Source of the DNA: CAILDB01 sp049695975
Lineage (GTDB): Bacteria > Patescibacteriota > Minisyncoccia > Phycocordibacterales > GWA1-40-21
Assembly (NCBI GenBank): GCA_049695975.1
Contig: JBAVTE010000005.1
Location: forward strand, 1-33,064
DNA length: 33,064 bases
Reading direction: 5' to 3'
In this document: piece by piece, positions 24,204 to 31,912 of the stretch
Layout: the number at the start of each line of letters is the position of its first letter
Position numbering within the stretch: position 1 is the stretch's first letter
Notes under the pieces: generated by a model
What the model was told of the DNA's origin: nothing
The model's database searches: none
What the model saw: only the letters and a program-made list of their open reading frames with translations
Position numbers and translations under genes: made by a program

Positions 24204-25106
24204 TTAATTTCCGATTTTTAACGGAACAGACTTTTTGTAATATTCGAAGAGAGCCAAAATACCAGCCAGATTTCGTTCCCATTCAATAGTCTTGTGAGTT
24301 TCAAGTTCTACAGTTATCGCTGGAATATTGATAGATGCTAGCCAATCTTCAGCAGCACCAGTCGTCACATAAGCATCAAATGTTTTGACAGCTTTATATC
24401 CTGATGCTTTTGAGTAAGCATTCATAATATCAAGAGTCTCTGGTAAAACACCATTTTTGCATTCAGATGCATACACTGCATTGGACTGACTATGCCAGAA
24501 AATTACAGCTACTGGGTTGTCTTTCAAAACAAAATCTCGGATTGCTTTTACTTCAGGTTCTGAAAATACAGCTGACCCTGCACTTTCTATTTTATTTTGC
24601 CAAGTACTAGTAGCTTGCCATTTGCAATCAAAATTTCTATTTAGATCAACATTGTTTGTATTAAACCTTCCTGGAACTTCGGACACTCCTGTCGGCACAT
24701 CGGCCATGGTGAAGCGTCCTTCTTTACCTATCACTTTATATACTCCATCAGGATTGGCAGATGGAATCACCGTTACAGTCATATTTTTAGGAATTGCATC
24801 TATATTTGCGTCTAAATAATCTATAAATTTGTAAGCGAGAAGCACACTGTTCCATTCATATCCACCGTGAATGCCACCAACAAAAGCAATATGGGTTTCT
24901 CCATTTCCATAAGTATATGCCTCTATCGATCTTCCTTCTACTGATTTTCCTATTATTGAAGTCTGCGGTCCAAGATTCTTTTCAACTGGAATACTAACTA
25001 TAGGTTTAGCTTTGTGATAAAAAGTAAAATAGATGAGTGAGCCCAAAAGAAGCAAAACGAAAACAGCAATTACTGTGATAGTTCGCCTAGTGAAAAAATC
25101 TCTCAT
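24204..25106 (-). CDS. M14-family zinc carboxypeptidase, membrane-anchored
   Basis: 300 residues. N-terminal transmembrane helix (~10-28). Peptidase domain: FVGGIHGGYEWN (first His and Glu zinc ligands), PSANPDGVY, NVDLNRNFDC (substrate-binding Asn-Arg), IFWHSQS (third zinc-ligand His) and ITVELETHKTIEW (catalytic Glu in VELET). The set is complete, so it should be active against peptide C-termini, possibly peptidoglycan stem peptides. Its ATG overlaps the stop of the upstream paralogue (TAATG), showing translational coupling. Confidence 0.88.
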   Translation of the reverse strand: MRDFFTRRTITVIAVFVLLLLGSLIYFTFYHKAKPIVSIPVEKNLGPQTSIIGKSVEGRSIEAYTYGNGETHIAFVGGIHGGYEWNSVLLAYKFIDYLDANIDAIPKNMTVTVIPSANPDGVYKVIGKEGRFTMADVPTGVSEVPGRFNTNNVDLNRNFDCKWQATSTWQNKIESAGSAVFSEPEVKAIRDFVLKDNPVAVIFWHSQSNAVYASECKNGVLPETLDIMNAYSKASGYKAVKTFDAYVTTGAAEDWLASINIPAITVELETHKTIEWERNLAGILALFEYYKKSVPLKIGN

Positions 25107-26005
25107 TATTTAGCGTAATAATTAAGGATTGCTTTAATACCAGCAAGATTTTTTGTCCATTCTACACTATTGTGATTTGTAAGAAGAACGCTGATAGCGG
25201 GGATTTTTTCTTTGGCAAGCCAGTTTACCATGTCACCAGTAGTGGCATAAAAATCAAATGTCTCAAAAGCTGGATAGCCAGATGCTTTGGCATATGCGTT
25301 TGTCAGAGCGTTCGTTTCAGGTAAAATACCGTTGTGACAGCTAGAAGAAAATACTCCTCCAGCAGCACTATAATAGACCACTACTGCTTTTGGTTTGTTT
25401 GCTTCGATATAATTTTTCACAGCCAAACTTTCTGGTTCAGAAAATACTGCAGTTCCACCACTTACTGTTTTACTCTGCCACTTTGCACTAGATTGCCAAT
25501 CACAATCAAAATTTCTATTGAGATCAACATAGCTTCCGTTAAAACGACCAGAAGTAATCACACTTTCAACATTTGAAATATCGGCTAAAGCAAAGCGACT
25601 AGATGTGCCGACGACTCTATTCAAACCATCTGGATTCAAAACAGGAATAACTGTGACTTTTAGATTTGCAGAAACAGAGTCAGGATTTGCTTTCAGATAA
25701 TCCATCACCTGATAAGCAAGGAGTGCAGTGTTCCATTCATATCCTCCATGAATACCTCCAACAAATAAAAGTTCGGTACTACCAGTACCAAAGTGATATG
25801 CAATGATGTCGCGTCCCTCAACAGACTTTCCAATGACAGTCACCGTCTTATCGACAGGAGCTGTAGTCGTGGCGATATTGTCAGTGGTGGTAGCTACATT
25901 TTGATTTGTATTTACTACAACCTCTTTAGGAGAAACCTTAATAAAATAATAAATACCGGCACCGACGAGAGCGAGAATAACGATTGTGATTATTGTGTTT
26001 TTCAT
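25106..26005 (-). CDS. M14-family carboxypeptidase paralogue with lost catalytic residues
   Basis: About 299 residues from the ATG at 26005 (MKNTIITIVILAL); the longer frame to 26026 would include the -10 box. It has an N-terminal transmembrane helix and the same domain as the downstream gene: FVGGIHGGYEWN, NPDGLNRV, YVDLNRNFDCDWQ. Two key positions differ. The third zinc-ligand His (WHSQ in the paralogue) is Tyr (VYYSAA), and the catalytic Glu (VELETH) is Leu (VLLTNH). It is probably a non-catalytic pseudo-peptidase that binds peptide or its partner. Confidence 0.82.
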   Translation of the reverse strand: MKNTIITIVILALVGAGIYYFIKVSPKEVVVNTNQNVATTTDNIATTTAPVDKTVTVIGKSVEGRDIIAYHFGTGSTELLFVGGIHGGYEWNTALLAYQVMDYLKANPDSVSANLKVTVIPVLNPDGLNRVVGTSSRFALADISNVESVITSGRFNGSYVDLNRNFDCDWQSSAKWQSKTVSGGTAVFSEPESLAVKNYIEANKPKAVVVYYSAAGGVFSSSCHNGILPETNALTNAYAKASGYPAFETFDFYATTGDMVNWLAKEKIPAISVLLTNHNSVEWTKNLAGIKAILNYYAK

Positions 26006-26014
26006 AATACATTC

Positions 26015-26023
26015 ATTGTAGCA
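26015..26023 (-). promoter_or_regulatory. Extended -10 promoter of the M14 pair
   Basis: The minus strand reads TGCTACAAT, ending 9 bp before the ATG at 26005. Confidence 0.45.
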
Positions 26024-26070
26024 CACAAAGGCAGGAGTTTGTAATGATTACTTGCTTCGTCATACAAAAT

Positions 26071-26100
26071 AAAAGACGTTCACCTATATGAACGTCTTTT
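26071..26100 (-). terminator. Terminator after the UDG-like gene
   Basis: Perfect 12-bp inverted repeat AAAAGACGTTCA/TGAACGTCTTTT with a 6-nt loop; A and T runs on both sides. It ends the minus-strand radical SAM/UDG unit. Confidence 0.8.
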
Positions 26101-26122
26101 TGTTTACGAGTTAAATTATGTA

Positions 26123-26608
26123 TTAAGATGTAAGTCTCTCAATAACAACTTTCACCGCTTGAATATACTGGTCTTTTTCCTTTCGTTTATAAACCATAAT
26201 ATATGAAGGATGATGAATAGGTACATACCACACCTTTTTATACTCATAGACTTGGAATTTGTAAGATAATTTTGCTGATGTAAAACCAAGTTGATTCATA
26301 ACAAATTTTGCCGTTTTATTTCCTAGCAAAAAAACCACTCTGGGTTTAATTTCTTTTATCTCCTTTAATAATTTAGGATAATATTTCGCACATTCATCAA
26401 AAGTCGGATATCTTAGTTTCCCTTTAGAATCTAAAGGAGCAAATTTTACAAGATTTGTCTTGTAAAAAAATAATGAACTACATTGCCCCTCAATTTCTGC
26501 CACTAATTTACCTGTTTTAGTATCGGCATTAAGCGGCATACTTTTTTTAGAACTAGTATCCTTTTTTGCAGAAATACCAACCCACATTATTGTTTTTTTG
26601 TCTTTCAT
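26123..26608 (-). CDS. Uracil-DNA glycosylase superfamily protein
   Basis: 161 residues. UDG-fold signatures: MWVGISAKKDTS and LNADTKTGKLV at the N-terminus, FYKTNLVKFAPLD, VVFLLGNKTAKFV and the C-terminal PIHHPSYI, matching the HPS motif that pinches DNA. No Cys cluster of family 4/5 enzymes is visible. Activity on uracil is plausible but not certain, as some members act elsewhere. Its ATG overlaps the stop of the radical SAM 3' fragment (ATGA), so it was built as one operon. Confidence 0.78.
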   Translation of the reverse strand: MKDKKTIMWVGISAKKDTSSKKSMPLNADTKTGKLVAEIEGQCSSLFFYKTNLVKFAPLDSKGKLRYPTFDECAKYYPKLLKEIKEIKPRVVFLLGNKTAKFVMNQLGFTSAKLSYKFQVYEYKKVWYVPIHHPSYIMVYKRKEKDQYIQAVKVVIERLTS

Positions 26609-27093
26609 TGATTGACTCCATTAGTTCTAATAATGAATTGCTGAAGATCATCATCACTCACTTCCGAAAAGTTACCACTTGTGAAATTAAATTGTCTCCT
26701 CCCGATGTTTATTGATAAACCGTCAGAGGATACAACTTCATCAATAATTCTCCCCTTTCTAATCATATCATAATATAGTTCAGTTCCATGATAAGGACGA
26801 AATTGAAAAACACTCGTCCTAAAATTTACACCACTTTTTAGTGATATCTCCTTAAGATTTTTGGCTAGATCAAATGACATTTGCATATCATCACTTCGTT
26901 CCGTTTCAAAACCAAATATGAAATACCCTTTCACATTTATACCAGCTTGAAATACTCTATCGATGGTGCGTTTGATTAATACCACATCCGAGGTCTTGTG
27001 AATCATTTTAAGAATACGCGGAGATCCAGATTCAATACCAATGAACATCTCCTTACAACCTGACTGTTTCAGCTTAAACAAATGACAACACAT
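26605..27093 (-). CDS. C-terminal fragment of a split B12-binding radical SAM protein
   Basis: 162 residues that continue a radical SAM barrel: GCKEMFIGIESGSPRILKM (SAM-contacting GIESGS), VKGYFIFGFETERSDDM and a C-terminal VFQFRPYHGTELYYDM. It has no own CxxxCxxC. The frame overlaps the upstream fragment (27074-27916) by 20 bp in a +1-shifted frame, so both came from one gene. Translation from its internal ATG alone would give an incomplete barrel. The stop overlaps the UDG-like start. Confidence 0.8.
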   Translation of the reverse strand: MCCHLFKLKQSGCKEMFIGIESGSPRILKMIHKTSDVVLIKRTIDRVFQAGINVKGYFIFGFETERSDDMQMSFDLAKNLKEISLKSGVNFRTSVFQFRPYHGTELYYDMIRKGRIIDEVVSSDGLSINIGRRQFNFTSGNFSEVSDDDLQQFIIRTNGVNQ

Positions 27094-27916
27094 GAGCCAT
27101 TGCTCGCCAAGTTACAGGTAGATTGCTAAATATTTTAGTAGCACGATCTACACTGTCAGTATTTCTTAAAAACAAATCATCGAGTACACGTATTGAGTCT
27201 AGATTCTTGTACAATTCGCACAATGCCTTCACTTCGTATGCCACACTTTGAGCGTTTCTTTCCCGAATGGGCGTACCTTTATTCAAAGATCGTGCCGCTG
27301 AACAAAATGCACAATTATACATACATCCACGACTCGTAATAATACCCGCTTCACTGAATCCTAGTTTGTGGTGCAAGGGTTGATTTATGAAGAAAGTTCT
27401 ATCCAGAGAAATATTAGAAATATCACTTGGAAAATATGGGGAGGTCACCGAAACTTCAATAACCCTCTTGTTATTTTCCTGATAAATAATATCTAATGGC
27501 TTTCCTTGGATAATAGCACTAACCACAAAATCTCCCTCTCCTATCACAATATCAATAGAGCAAGAAGTCTTCCATTTTATTATCATCTGGTGAAGATTCC
27601 TTGTTGCCAATCCACCTATAATGAATTGAATGTCGCTAACCGATTCAACTATTTCACGAACTAAATGTAAATTAGTTGTGAATACATTTATCGCTACATA
27701 ATTAGGACGTTTTTGTTCTATAACTGTTAAAATAGATTCAAGAGAAATGTTTTTCTCAACAGCGTCTAATAATTCAACAGTTATTCCATTACTTAAAAGA
27801 TCCGTAGCTATGTATCCCAAACCAAATGGTGGCAGAGAATCTTCATTGTATTCCTCGACTTTATCCCTAAACAAAGGCGAGTTTATAATCAAGACGTCTA
27901 ACAAACAATTTTTCAT
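27074..27916 (-). CDS. N-terminal fragment of a split B12-binding radical SAM protein
   Basis: 280 residues. N-terminal B12-binding-like Rossmann domain (DVLIINSPLF, LPPFGLGYIATDLLSNG, VAINVFTTNLHLVREIV, FIIGGLATRN) followed by the radical SAM start GIITSRGCMYNCAFCSAA, whose three cysteines bind the 4Fe-4S cluster. It ends WRAMAHVLSFV, where the next family segment should follow in frame. The missing rest is in the 26605-27093 frame. Strong ribosome site AAAAGGAG and full promoter at 27967-27995. Confidence 0.85.
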   Translation of the reverse strand: MKNCLLDVLIINSPLFRDKVEEYNEDSLPPFGLGYIATDLLSNGITVELLDAVEKNISLESILTVIEQKRPNYVAINVFTTNLHLVREIVESVSDIQFIIGGLATRNLHQMIIKWKTSCSIDIVIGEGDFVVSAIIQGKPLDIIYQENNKRVIEVSVTSPYFPSDISNISLDRTFFINQPLHHKLGFSEAGIITSRGCMYNCAFCSAARSLNKGTPIRERNAQSVAYEVKALCELYKNLDSIRVLDDLFLRNTDSVDRATKIFSNLPVTWRAMAHVLSFV

Positions 27917-27966
27917 TACTTTTTACTCCTTTTTTTATTGGCAAAAAACACTTGAAACTATTACTA

Positions 27967-27995
27967 ATTATACCATATAATAATGTCTTAAACAA
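27967..27995 (-). promoter_or_regulatory. Promoter of the radical SAM/UDG unit
   Basis: The -35 TTGTTT (27990-27995), 17-bp spacer and consensus -10 TATAAT (27967-27972); leader of ~45 nt with AAAAGGAG. Confidence 0.6.
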
Positions 27996-28012
27996 GTTAT
28001 ACAAATCATTTA

Positions 28013-28660
28013 TTAAAACTTTGGTGTGCCACAGGCATTTAGTTCCTGCAGTGTCAGTGGACTACTTGTGGCTGTGCGGTCAGTCATGATAGCACAAGGA
28101 AGTTTGAGCTTGCGTGGCCTCTTCCCCATTGCAAACTGATCAGTGGTCAGTCCAGCCCTTTTTTCAAAATGTGGCAGATCTCCCTCACCTCCAGATTCCA
28201 AGCTACAATACTCCGCAATTTTTACCAATTTTTCCCAGTCAATATCATATCCCTTGTATCGGTCTACCACATCTACGGCATATCCATAATTGTGAATACT
28301 GTGACCCGGCAAAGCCTCGGTGACGATATGTCCATTGACCGCACGCCCCTGATAATACATGGCTGTCTGATCTTCTATAGAACGAAAACCATCTGTAATA
28401 CGCAAAGTGTATCCATAAACATCTGCAATCGGAATGAAACAATTTTCAACCTGAGTTAAAAAATTTACATTTATTTCAGTCGGTAAAGGAACTGGTTTCG
28501 GTGTAAAAATATATTCCACCGCTACAAATGCTTTTAAAAAACATATTTTACATAAAGAAAAAATTCCCCAACTAGTAAGAATAAGAATTGTAAGAACAAT
28601 GATAACAAAAAAGAGATACGGCAAATGATTTCTCCTTCTTCTCGTCCTAATAAAATCCAT
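28013..28660 (-). CDS. M15-family D-Ala-D-Ala/L-Ala-D-Glu peptidase, membrane-anchored
   Basis: 215 residues. N-terminal transmembrane helix (~15-35). Zinc-peptidase motifs: LRITDGFRSIEDQTAMYYQ, the SxHxxGxAxD site SIHNYGYAVDVVD and the third ligand region GDLPHFEKRAG. This is closer to M15C-type endopeptidases than the VanY-like protein at 23232. The C-terminal ~50 residues after the domain contain two cysteines and look like an added tail. Likely cuts peptidoglycan cross-links or stems. Confidence 0.82.
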   Translation of the reverse strand: MDFIRTRRRRNHLPYLFFVIIVLTILILTSWGIFSLCKICFLKAFVAVEYIFTPKPVPLPTEINVNFLTQVENCFIPIADVYGYTLRITDGFRSIEDQTAMYYQGRAVNGHIVTEALPGHSIHNYGYAVDVVDRYKGYDIDWEKLVKIAEYCSLESGGEGDLPHFEKRAGLTTDQFAMGKRPRKLKLPCAIMTDRTATSSPLTLQELNACGTPKF

Positions 28661-28786
28661 CTTTAAATTTTAACAAAAAAAGCAGTAAAACAAAAGAATG
28701 CGGAAAAATAAAATTATAGTGACAAAGTTCTTTTGAACATCCTTGGTAGTCATGGGTGGCGACATTTTGCCTTTGATTGATCGAGC

Positions 28787-29365
28787 CTATTCTCCCTCAA
28801 AATTTTGAGCAACTTCACCAAATTGCATAGTTTTTGTATCGAGTTTCAGCCAAATACTTTTGCCAAGACTTGGCTTGGTCGTCATAGGTTCTCCGGAATT
28901 CCGGTCTGCATAATTTACAACAATAACATTTTTTCTTGTTGTACCTTCATCCATAACGGTACTTTGCGGAGCGATACGATCTCCTAATAGTATGGCATCA
29001 GAACCCACTGGACCATTCACAGTGTTGAGTCGTGCAACTACATAATAAAACACGCCACTACCACCAGTTTCTTGAGTCAAAAGAAAAACAATATCTTCCC
29101 TACCATCTCCATCAAAATCATGTTTTACATCATTACCAAAATAGCGAGTGATGATTTTTGAAGAACTAGAAGCAATATCGACTTCTGACAATCCATCTTT
29201 GAGTGTGGTTTTTTGTCCATTTATAATATAAGTTCCGTCAGCAAAACTAAACTGCCCATTGTTTTCCGTATATGGTTTATTACCATAATAAGGATATATG
29301 ACAAAAGCAAAAATTACTATTAAAATAAATAGTATACTAAAAAATATGATTTTATTTCTTTTCAT
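28787..29365 (-). CDS. Membrane-anchored protein with calcium-loop motif
   Basis: 192 residues. N-terminal hydrophobic anchor (~5-25). One DxDxDG-type loop, HDFDGDGREDIVFL, resembles an FG-GAP or EF-hand calcium site; the rest is beta-rich (VFYYVVARLN, KNVIVVNYADRN). Similar proteins are common hypothetical surface proteins in Patescibacteria, by memory. Function unknown. Confidence 0.7.
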   Translation of the reverse strand: MKRNKIIFFSILFILIVIFAFVIYPYYGNKPYTENNGQFSFADGTYIINGQKTTLKDGLSEVDIASSSSKIITRYFGNDVKHDFDGDGREDIVFLLTQETGGSGVFYYVVARLNTVNGPVGSDAILLGDRIAPQSTVMDEGTTRKNVIVVNYADRNSGEPMTTKPSLGKSIWLKLDTKTMQFGEVAQNFEGE

Positions 29366-29403
29366 TATCTTTTATATATATTGAATTAATTTAATAAACC
29401 AAT

Positions 29404-29553
29404 TTACAAAACCTTTTGTCCTCTGATGATTCGCACCAGAACAAGAATAACTGCAATAACAAAAAGAATGTGGATAAATCCACCGATAGTATAAGCAGTG
29501 ACAATACCGAGGAGCCAAAGAATAATTAGGATGACTGCGATTGTTGTTAAAAT
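29404..29553 (-). CDS. lmo0937-like small membrane protein, no canonical start codon
   Basis: The frame encodes 49 residues with the pattern TIAVILIILWLLGIVTAY, TIGGFIHILFVIAVILVLV and RIIRGQKVL, which matches the lmo0937/Thivi_2564 type of two-helix membrane peptide. These usually begin with M at the position where this frame has ATT (29551-29553), and an in-frame TAA lies just upstream, so either ATT is the start codon (as in infC) or the start was damaged. No ribosome site is visible. It is missed by standard start-codon rules. Confidence 0.65.
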   Translation of the reverse strand: MLTTIAVILIILWLLGIVTAYTIGGFIHILFVIAVILVLVRIIRGQKVL

Positions 29554-29692
29554 ATTTTTTTATTTAATTAAAATAGACACGACCTTTAATACTGTAACTT
29601 GCACCACACCAAGTATAGCATACTATATATATTACACCTATAAAATATTCACCGATATGACTAATTTATTTATAATTAAATCAAACTAATCG

Positions 29693-29726
29693 AAAAAAAT
29701 CCCCAACAACAAATGTTGCTGGGGAT
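29693..29726 (-). terminator. Terminator of the nitronate-monooxygenase-like gene
   Basis: A 12-bp stem ATCCCCAGCAAC/GTTGTTGGGGAT with one G-U pair on the minus strand, followed by seven T. Full pairing only as minus-strand RNA fixes the direction. Confidence 0.85.
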
Positions 29727-29750
29727 ATCTAAACCCTATTTAAAAGTAAT

Positions 29751-31157
29751 CTACAAGCTATTTCTCAAAAGATATCTTATGGCATCACTCGCGCTATATG
29801 AGCTGTGAGCATCTACCATAAGATGTCTGAGAAAACCTAAATCATCACCGAGCGTAACGATGGGTGGTTCTGTACTATCATCGGTAATCTCTGTGTTGCT
29901 AAACAATCCGCAGCACAGACATCCCCGACCAATGGTTTCGTCTATATTTCCACCCTTCATAACATATGTATCTACCGATTCACCAGTACATCTGTATCCG
30001 ATGGCCCCCTCTCGTGTTTCGTAGAGTTGCACTAAAGCGCCGTGTTTACATGTACAGACCCGAGATTTGTAAATAATCGGGTCTGATATTGTTCCATCTA
30101 GTTCTGCAACCTTAAACGGATATCCCGATGAGGAAATAAGCATATCTGTTCTGACCTTAAGTTCACCCCTAAAACCAAGATATCGTGCCCTCCGTCGAAT
30201 TTCAGGGTTCATTGCAGAATCATTACAAAGAGCAAAAATACTACCAACTTGAATTCCTTCTGCTCCAGCCAAACGCGCGCGTACCAAACCACCCGGTGAA
30301 GCATACCCACCCCCAAGCCAGAATGGCAAACCAAGGTCTTTTATATCATCATGGTTTACTTTGTCTTTTTCACAATATTCTTTTTTATTTCGAGGTGGAG
30401 CATTATGACCAGCGGCTTCTTTCCCTTCTACAACAAATCCATGGATACTTCCTTTCGGTAACTTTTTCATCAAAACTGACGCAAGTGCGTTTGAAGAAAT
30501 GATAGGCAAAAACCAAGGCATTTTTAGTGGAAGAACTTTTTTCAAATCACTTCCGAAAAATTGCAATGGATCAAAACTCATCACATATTCCTTAATATTT
30601 TCTCCAATAACTGGTACTTTGTATTTTGCCTCTTTTCCATCAGCAAAATTACTTAGGACTTCAGGAACCTGCCAAGGTATACCGGCGCCCATCGTAATAC
30701 AATCACCACCCGCGAGCATCACACCAAATATGGCATATAAATGTGGCATCGCAATTTTTTCCAGAAAGTTCACACTGACTGGATTTTTGTGACCCTCTTT
30801 CGCTAACCACATAAATGCATAATTTGCACAGACAGTAAGCGATATTAAAAACTCAGATGGTTTAATAGTAAACCTCGGAGAGTTCTTCATCGCAGATCCT
30901 TTTTTAACTCCCCCATCCACAAAATATTCTTTGAGAACCATTCCTGAAACATCTGGGAAAGGAAAACTAGAAAGGGCTCGACGAAGATGTCCACCAGAAT
31001 CACCCATCTGAAGTATCAGAACCATGGCCTTTTCAAGAGACACACCTGACACCGTACCGAGTTGACCAAGTTTTGAGACAACTTTAGCTAACCACCAATT
31101 AGAAATATACATCGCCATACCACCTTGTATAATTTGGGGATACAAATATTTATTCAT
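29751..31157 (-). CDS. Nitronate monooxygenase-like FMN enzyme with Cys-rich C-terminus
   Basis: 468 residues. FMN TIM-barrel oxidoreductase: YPQIIQGGMAMYISNWWLA at the N-terminus, FGVMLAGGDCITMGAG, the GFVVEGKEAAGHNAPP motif (E-AGGH in relatives) and WLGGGYASPGGLVRARLAGA with GIQVGSIFAL for FMN phosphate. The C-terminal ~130 residues add a Cys-rich part (SRVCTCKHG, GYRC, GRGCLCCG) that could hold a metal or Fe-S cluster. Substrate unknown; relatives oxidise nitronates or serve in fatty-acid reduction. Ribosome site AAAAGGAG, promoter at 31200-31208. Confidence 0.8.
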   Translation of the reverse strand: MNKYLYPQIIQGGMAMYISNWWLAKVVSKLGQLGTVSGVSLEKAMVLILQMGDSGGHLRRALSSFPFPDVSGMVLKEYFVDGGVKKGSAMKNSPRFTIKPSEFLISLTVCANYAFMWLAKEGHKNPVSVNFLEKIAMPHLYAIFGVMLAGGDCITMGAGIPWQVPEVLSNFADGKEAKYKVPVIGENIKEYVMSFDPLQFFGSDLKKVLPLKMPWFLPIISSNALASVLMKKLPKGSIHGFVVEGKEAAGHNAPPRNKKEYCEKDKVNHDDIKDLGLPFWLGGGYASPGGLVRARLAGAEGIQVGSIFALCNDSAMNPEIRRRARYLGFRGELKVRTDMLISSSGYPFKVAELDGTISDPIIYKSRVCTCKHGALVQLYETREGAIGYRCTGESVDTYVMKGGNIDETIGRGCLCCGLFSNTEITDDSTEPPIVTLGDDLGFLRHLMVDAHSSYSASDAIRYLLRNSL

Positions 31158-31199
31158 AAATTACTCCTTTTTTATTATAAAGAACTCTTTTCCTTTCAA

Positions 31200-31208
31200 A
31201 TTATATCA
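31200..31208 (-). promoter_or_regulatory. Extended -10 promoter of the nitronate-monooxygenase-like gene
   Basis: The minus strand reads TGATATAAT; the leader of ~35 nt carries AAAAAAGGAG before the ATG at 31157. Confidence 0.5.
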
Positions 31209-31280
31209 AAATACTTAAAAAATATCTTCGTTATGTTGTACATTTATAAATAGCACTTACATTATAATTTTAAAAAAAAC

Positions 31281-31308
31281 TTGACATATTTAGTATATAC
31301 TATATCAT
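31281..31308 (+). promoter_or_regulatory. Promoter of the secreted protein at 31390
   Basis: TTGACA (31281-31286), 16-bp spacer and TATCAT (31303-31308); leader ~75 nt. Confidence 0.55.
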
Positions 31309-31389
31309 TATTATAGACTCTGGACATATGTATTTCATTAAGGAATATATAGTAGATTCAGGGAGTGTTATTTGATAAGGAGGTGTTTC

Positions 31390-31863
31390 GTGAAGGTTTT
31401 CAACAAATCACTGCTTGTTATTATTGTTTTTCTCATGTCCATTTCGACATGGACATGGTGTTATGGTGAAATCATGCCACTCTTAGGGCCTGTGATCAAA
31501 ATAAATGGTCATGGAGGCACCATAACCAATAGTAGTTCTGACTCAGTGTCTGTGACCATTAAATTGGTTGCAGGAAAATATTCAGGTATACCAGCCGACC
31601 ACTGGGTTATTGTTTGTGCTGGTGAGACTTGGTATTACTTGAACGATTCCCTTCAGTGGATAGAGTTTGACGGAAATCTCTCAAATTGCCATCCGGCATA
31701 TCAAGGAAGTTTGATAAATCTTCCGATGAGAGAAGTGTTGCACTCTAGCTTGCCAGCCGGCCTATACACATTCTGGTTTGCAGTGGATTTTACGATGGAT
31801 GGAGTGCTGGATATTGGCCTTGGTAAGTCACTGTATAGTTCAGTCGAGTTGGTTGTTGAGTGA
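31390..31863 (+). CDS. Secreted protein of unknown function, possibly acquired
   Basis: 157 residues from the GTG at 31390, set 5 bases after a perfect AAGGAGGTG ribosome site; the frame could be read from a TTG at 31372, but that would translate the ribosome site. Signal peptide SLLVIIVFLMSISTW, then a beta-rich domain: VSVTIKLVAGKYSG, PADHWVIVCAGETWYYL, HPAYQGSLINLP, SLPAGLYTFWFAVDFTMDGV (a D-x-D-like turn). Similar patterns occur, by memory, in secreted proteins of delta-type proteobacteria. Codon use is less AT-biased than its neighbours. Own promoter and terminator. Confidence 0.75.
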   Translation: MKVFNKSLLVIIVFLMSISTWTWCYGEIMPLLGPVIKINGHGGTITNSSSDSVSVTIKLVAGKYSGIPADHWVIVCAGETWYYLNDSLQWIEFDGNLSNCHPAYQGSLINLPMREVLHSSLPAGLYTFWFAVDFTMDGVLDIGLGKSLYSSVELVVE

Positions 31864-31879
31864 CATAAGTGAAGAATAT

Positions 31880-31912
31880 GGGCGGGGAAATCTAATTTCC
31901 CCGCCCTTTTAT
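31880..31912 (+). terminator. Terminator of the secreted protein gene
   Basis: Perfect 12-bp stem GGGCGGGGAAAT/ATTTCCCCGCCC with a 3-nt loop and TTTTATTTTT after it. Confidence 0.9.
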
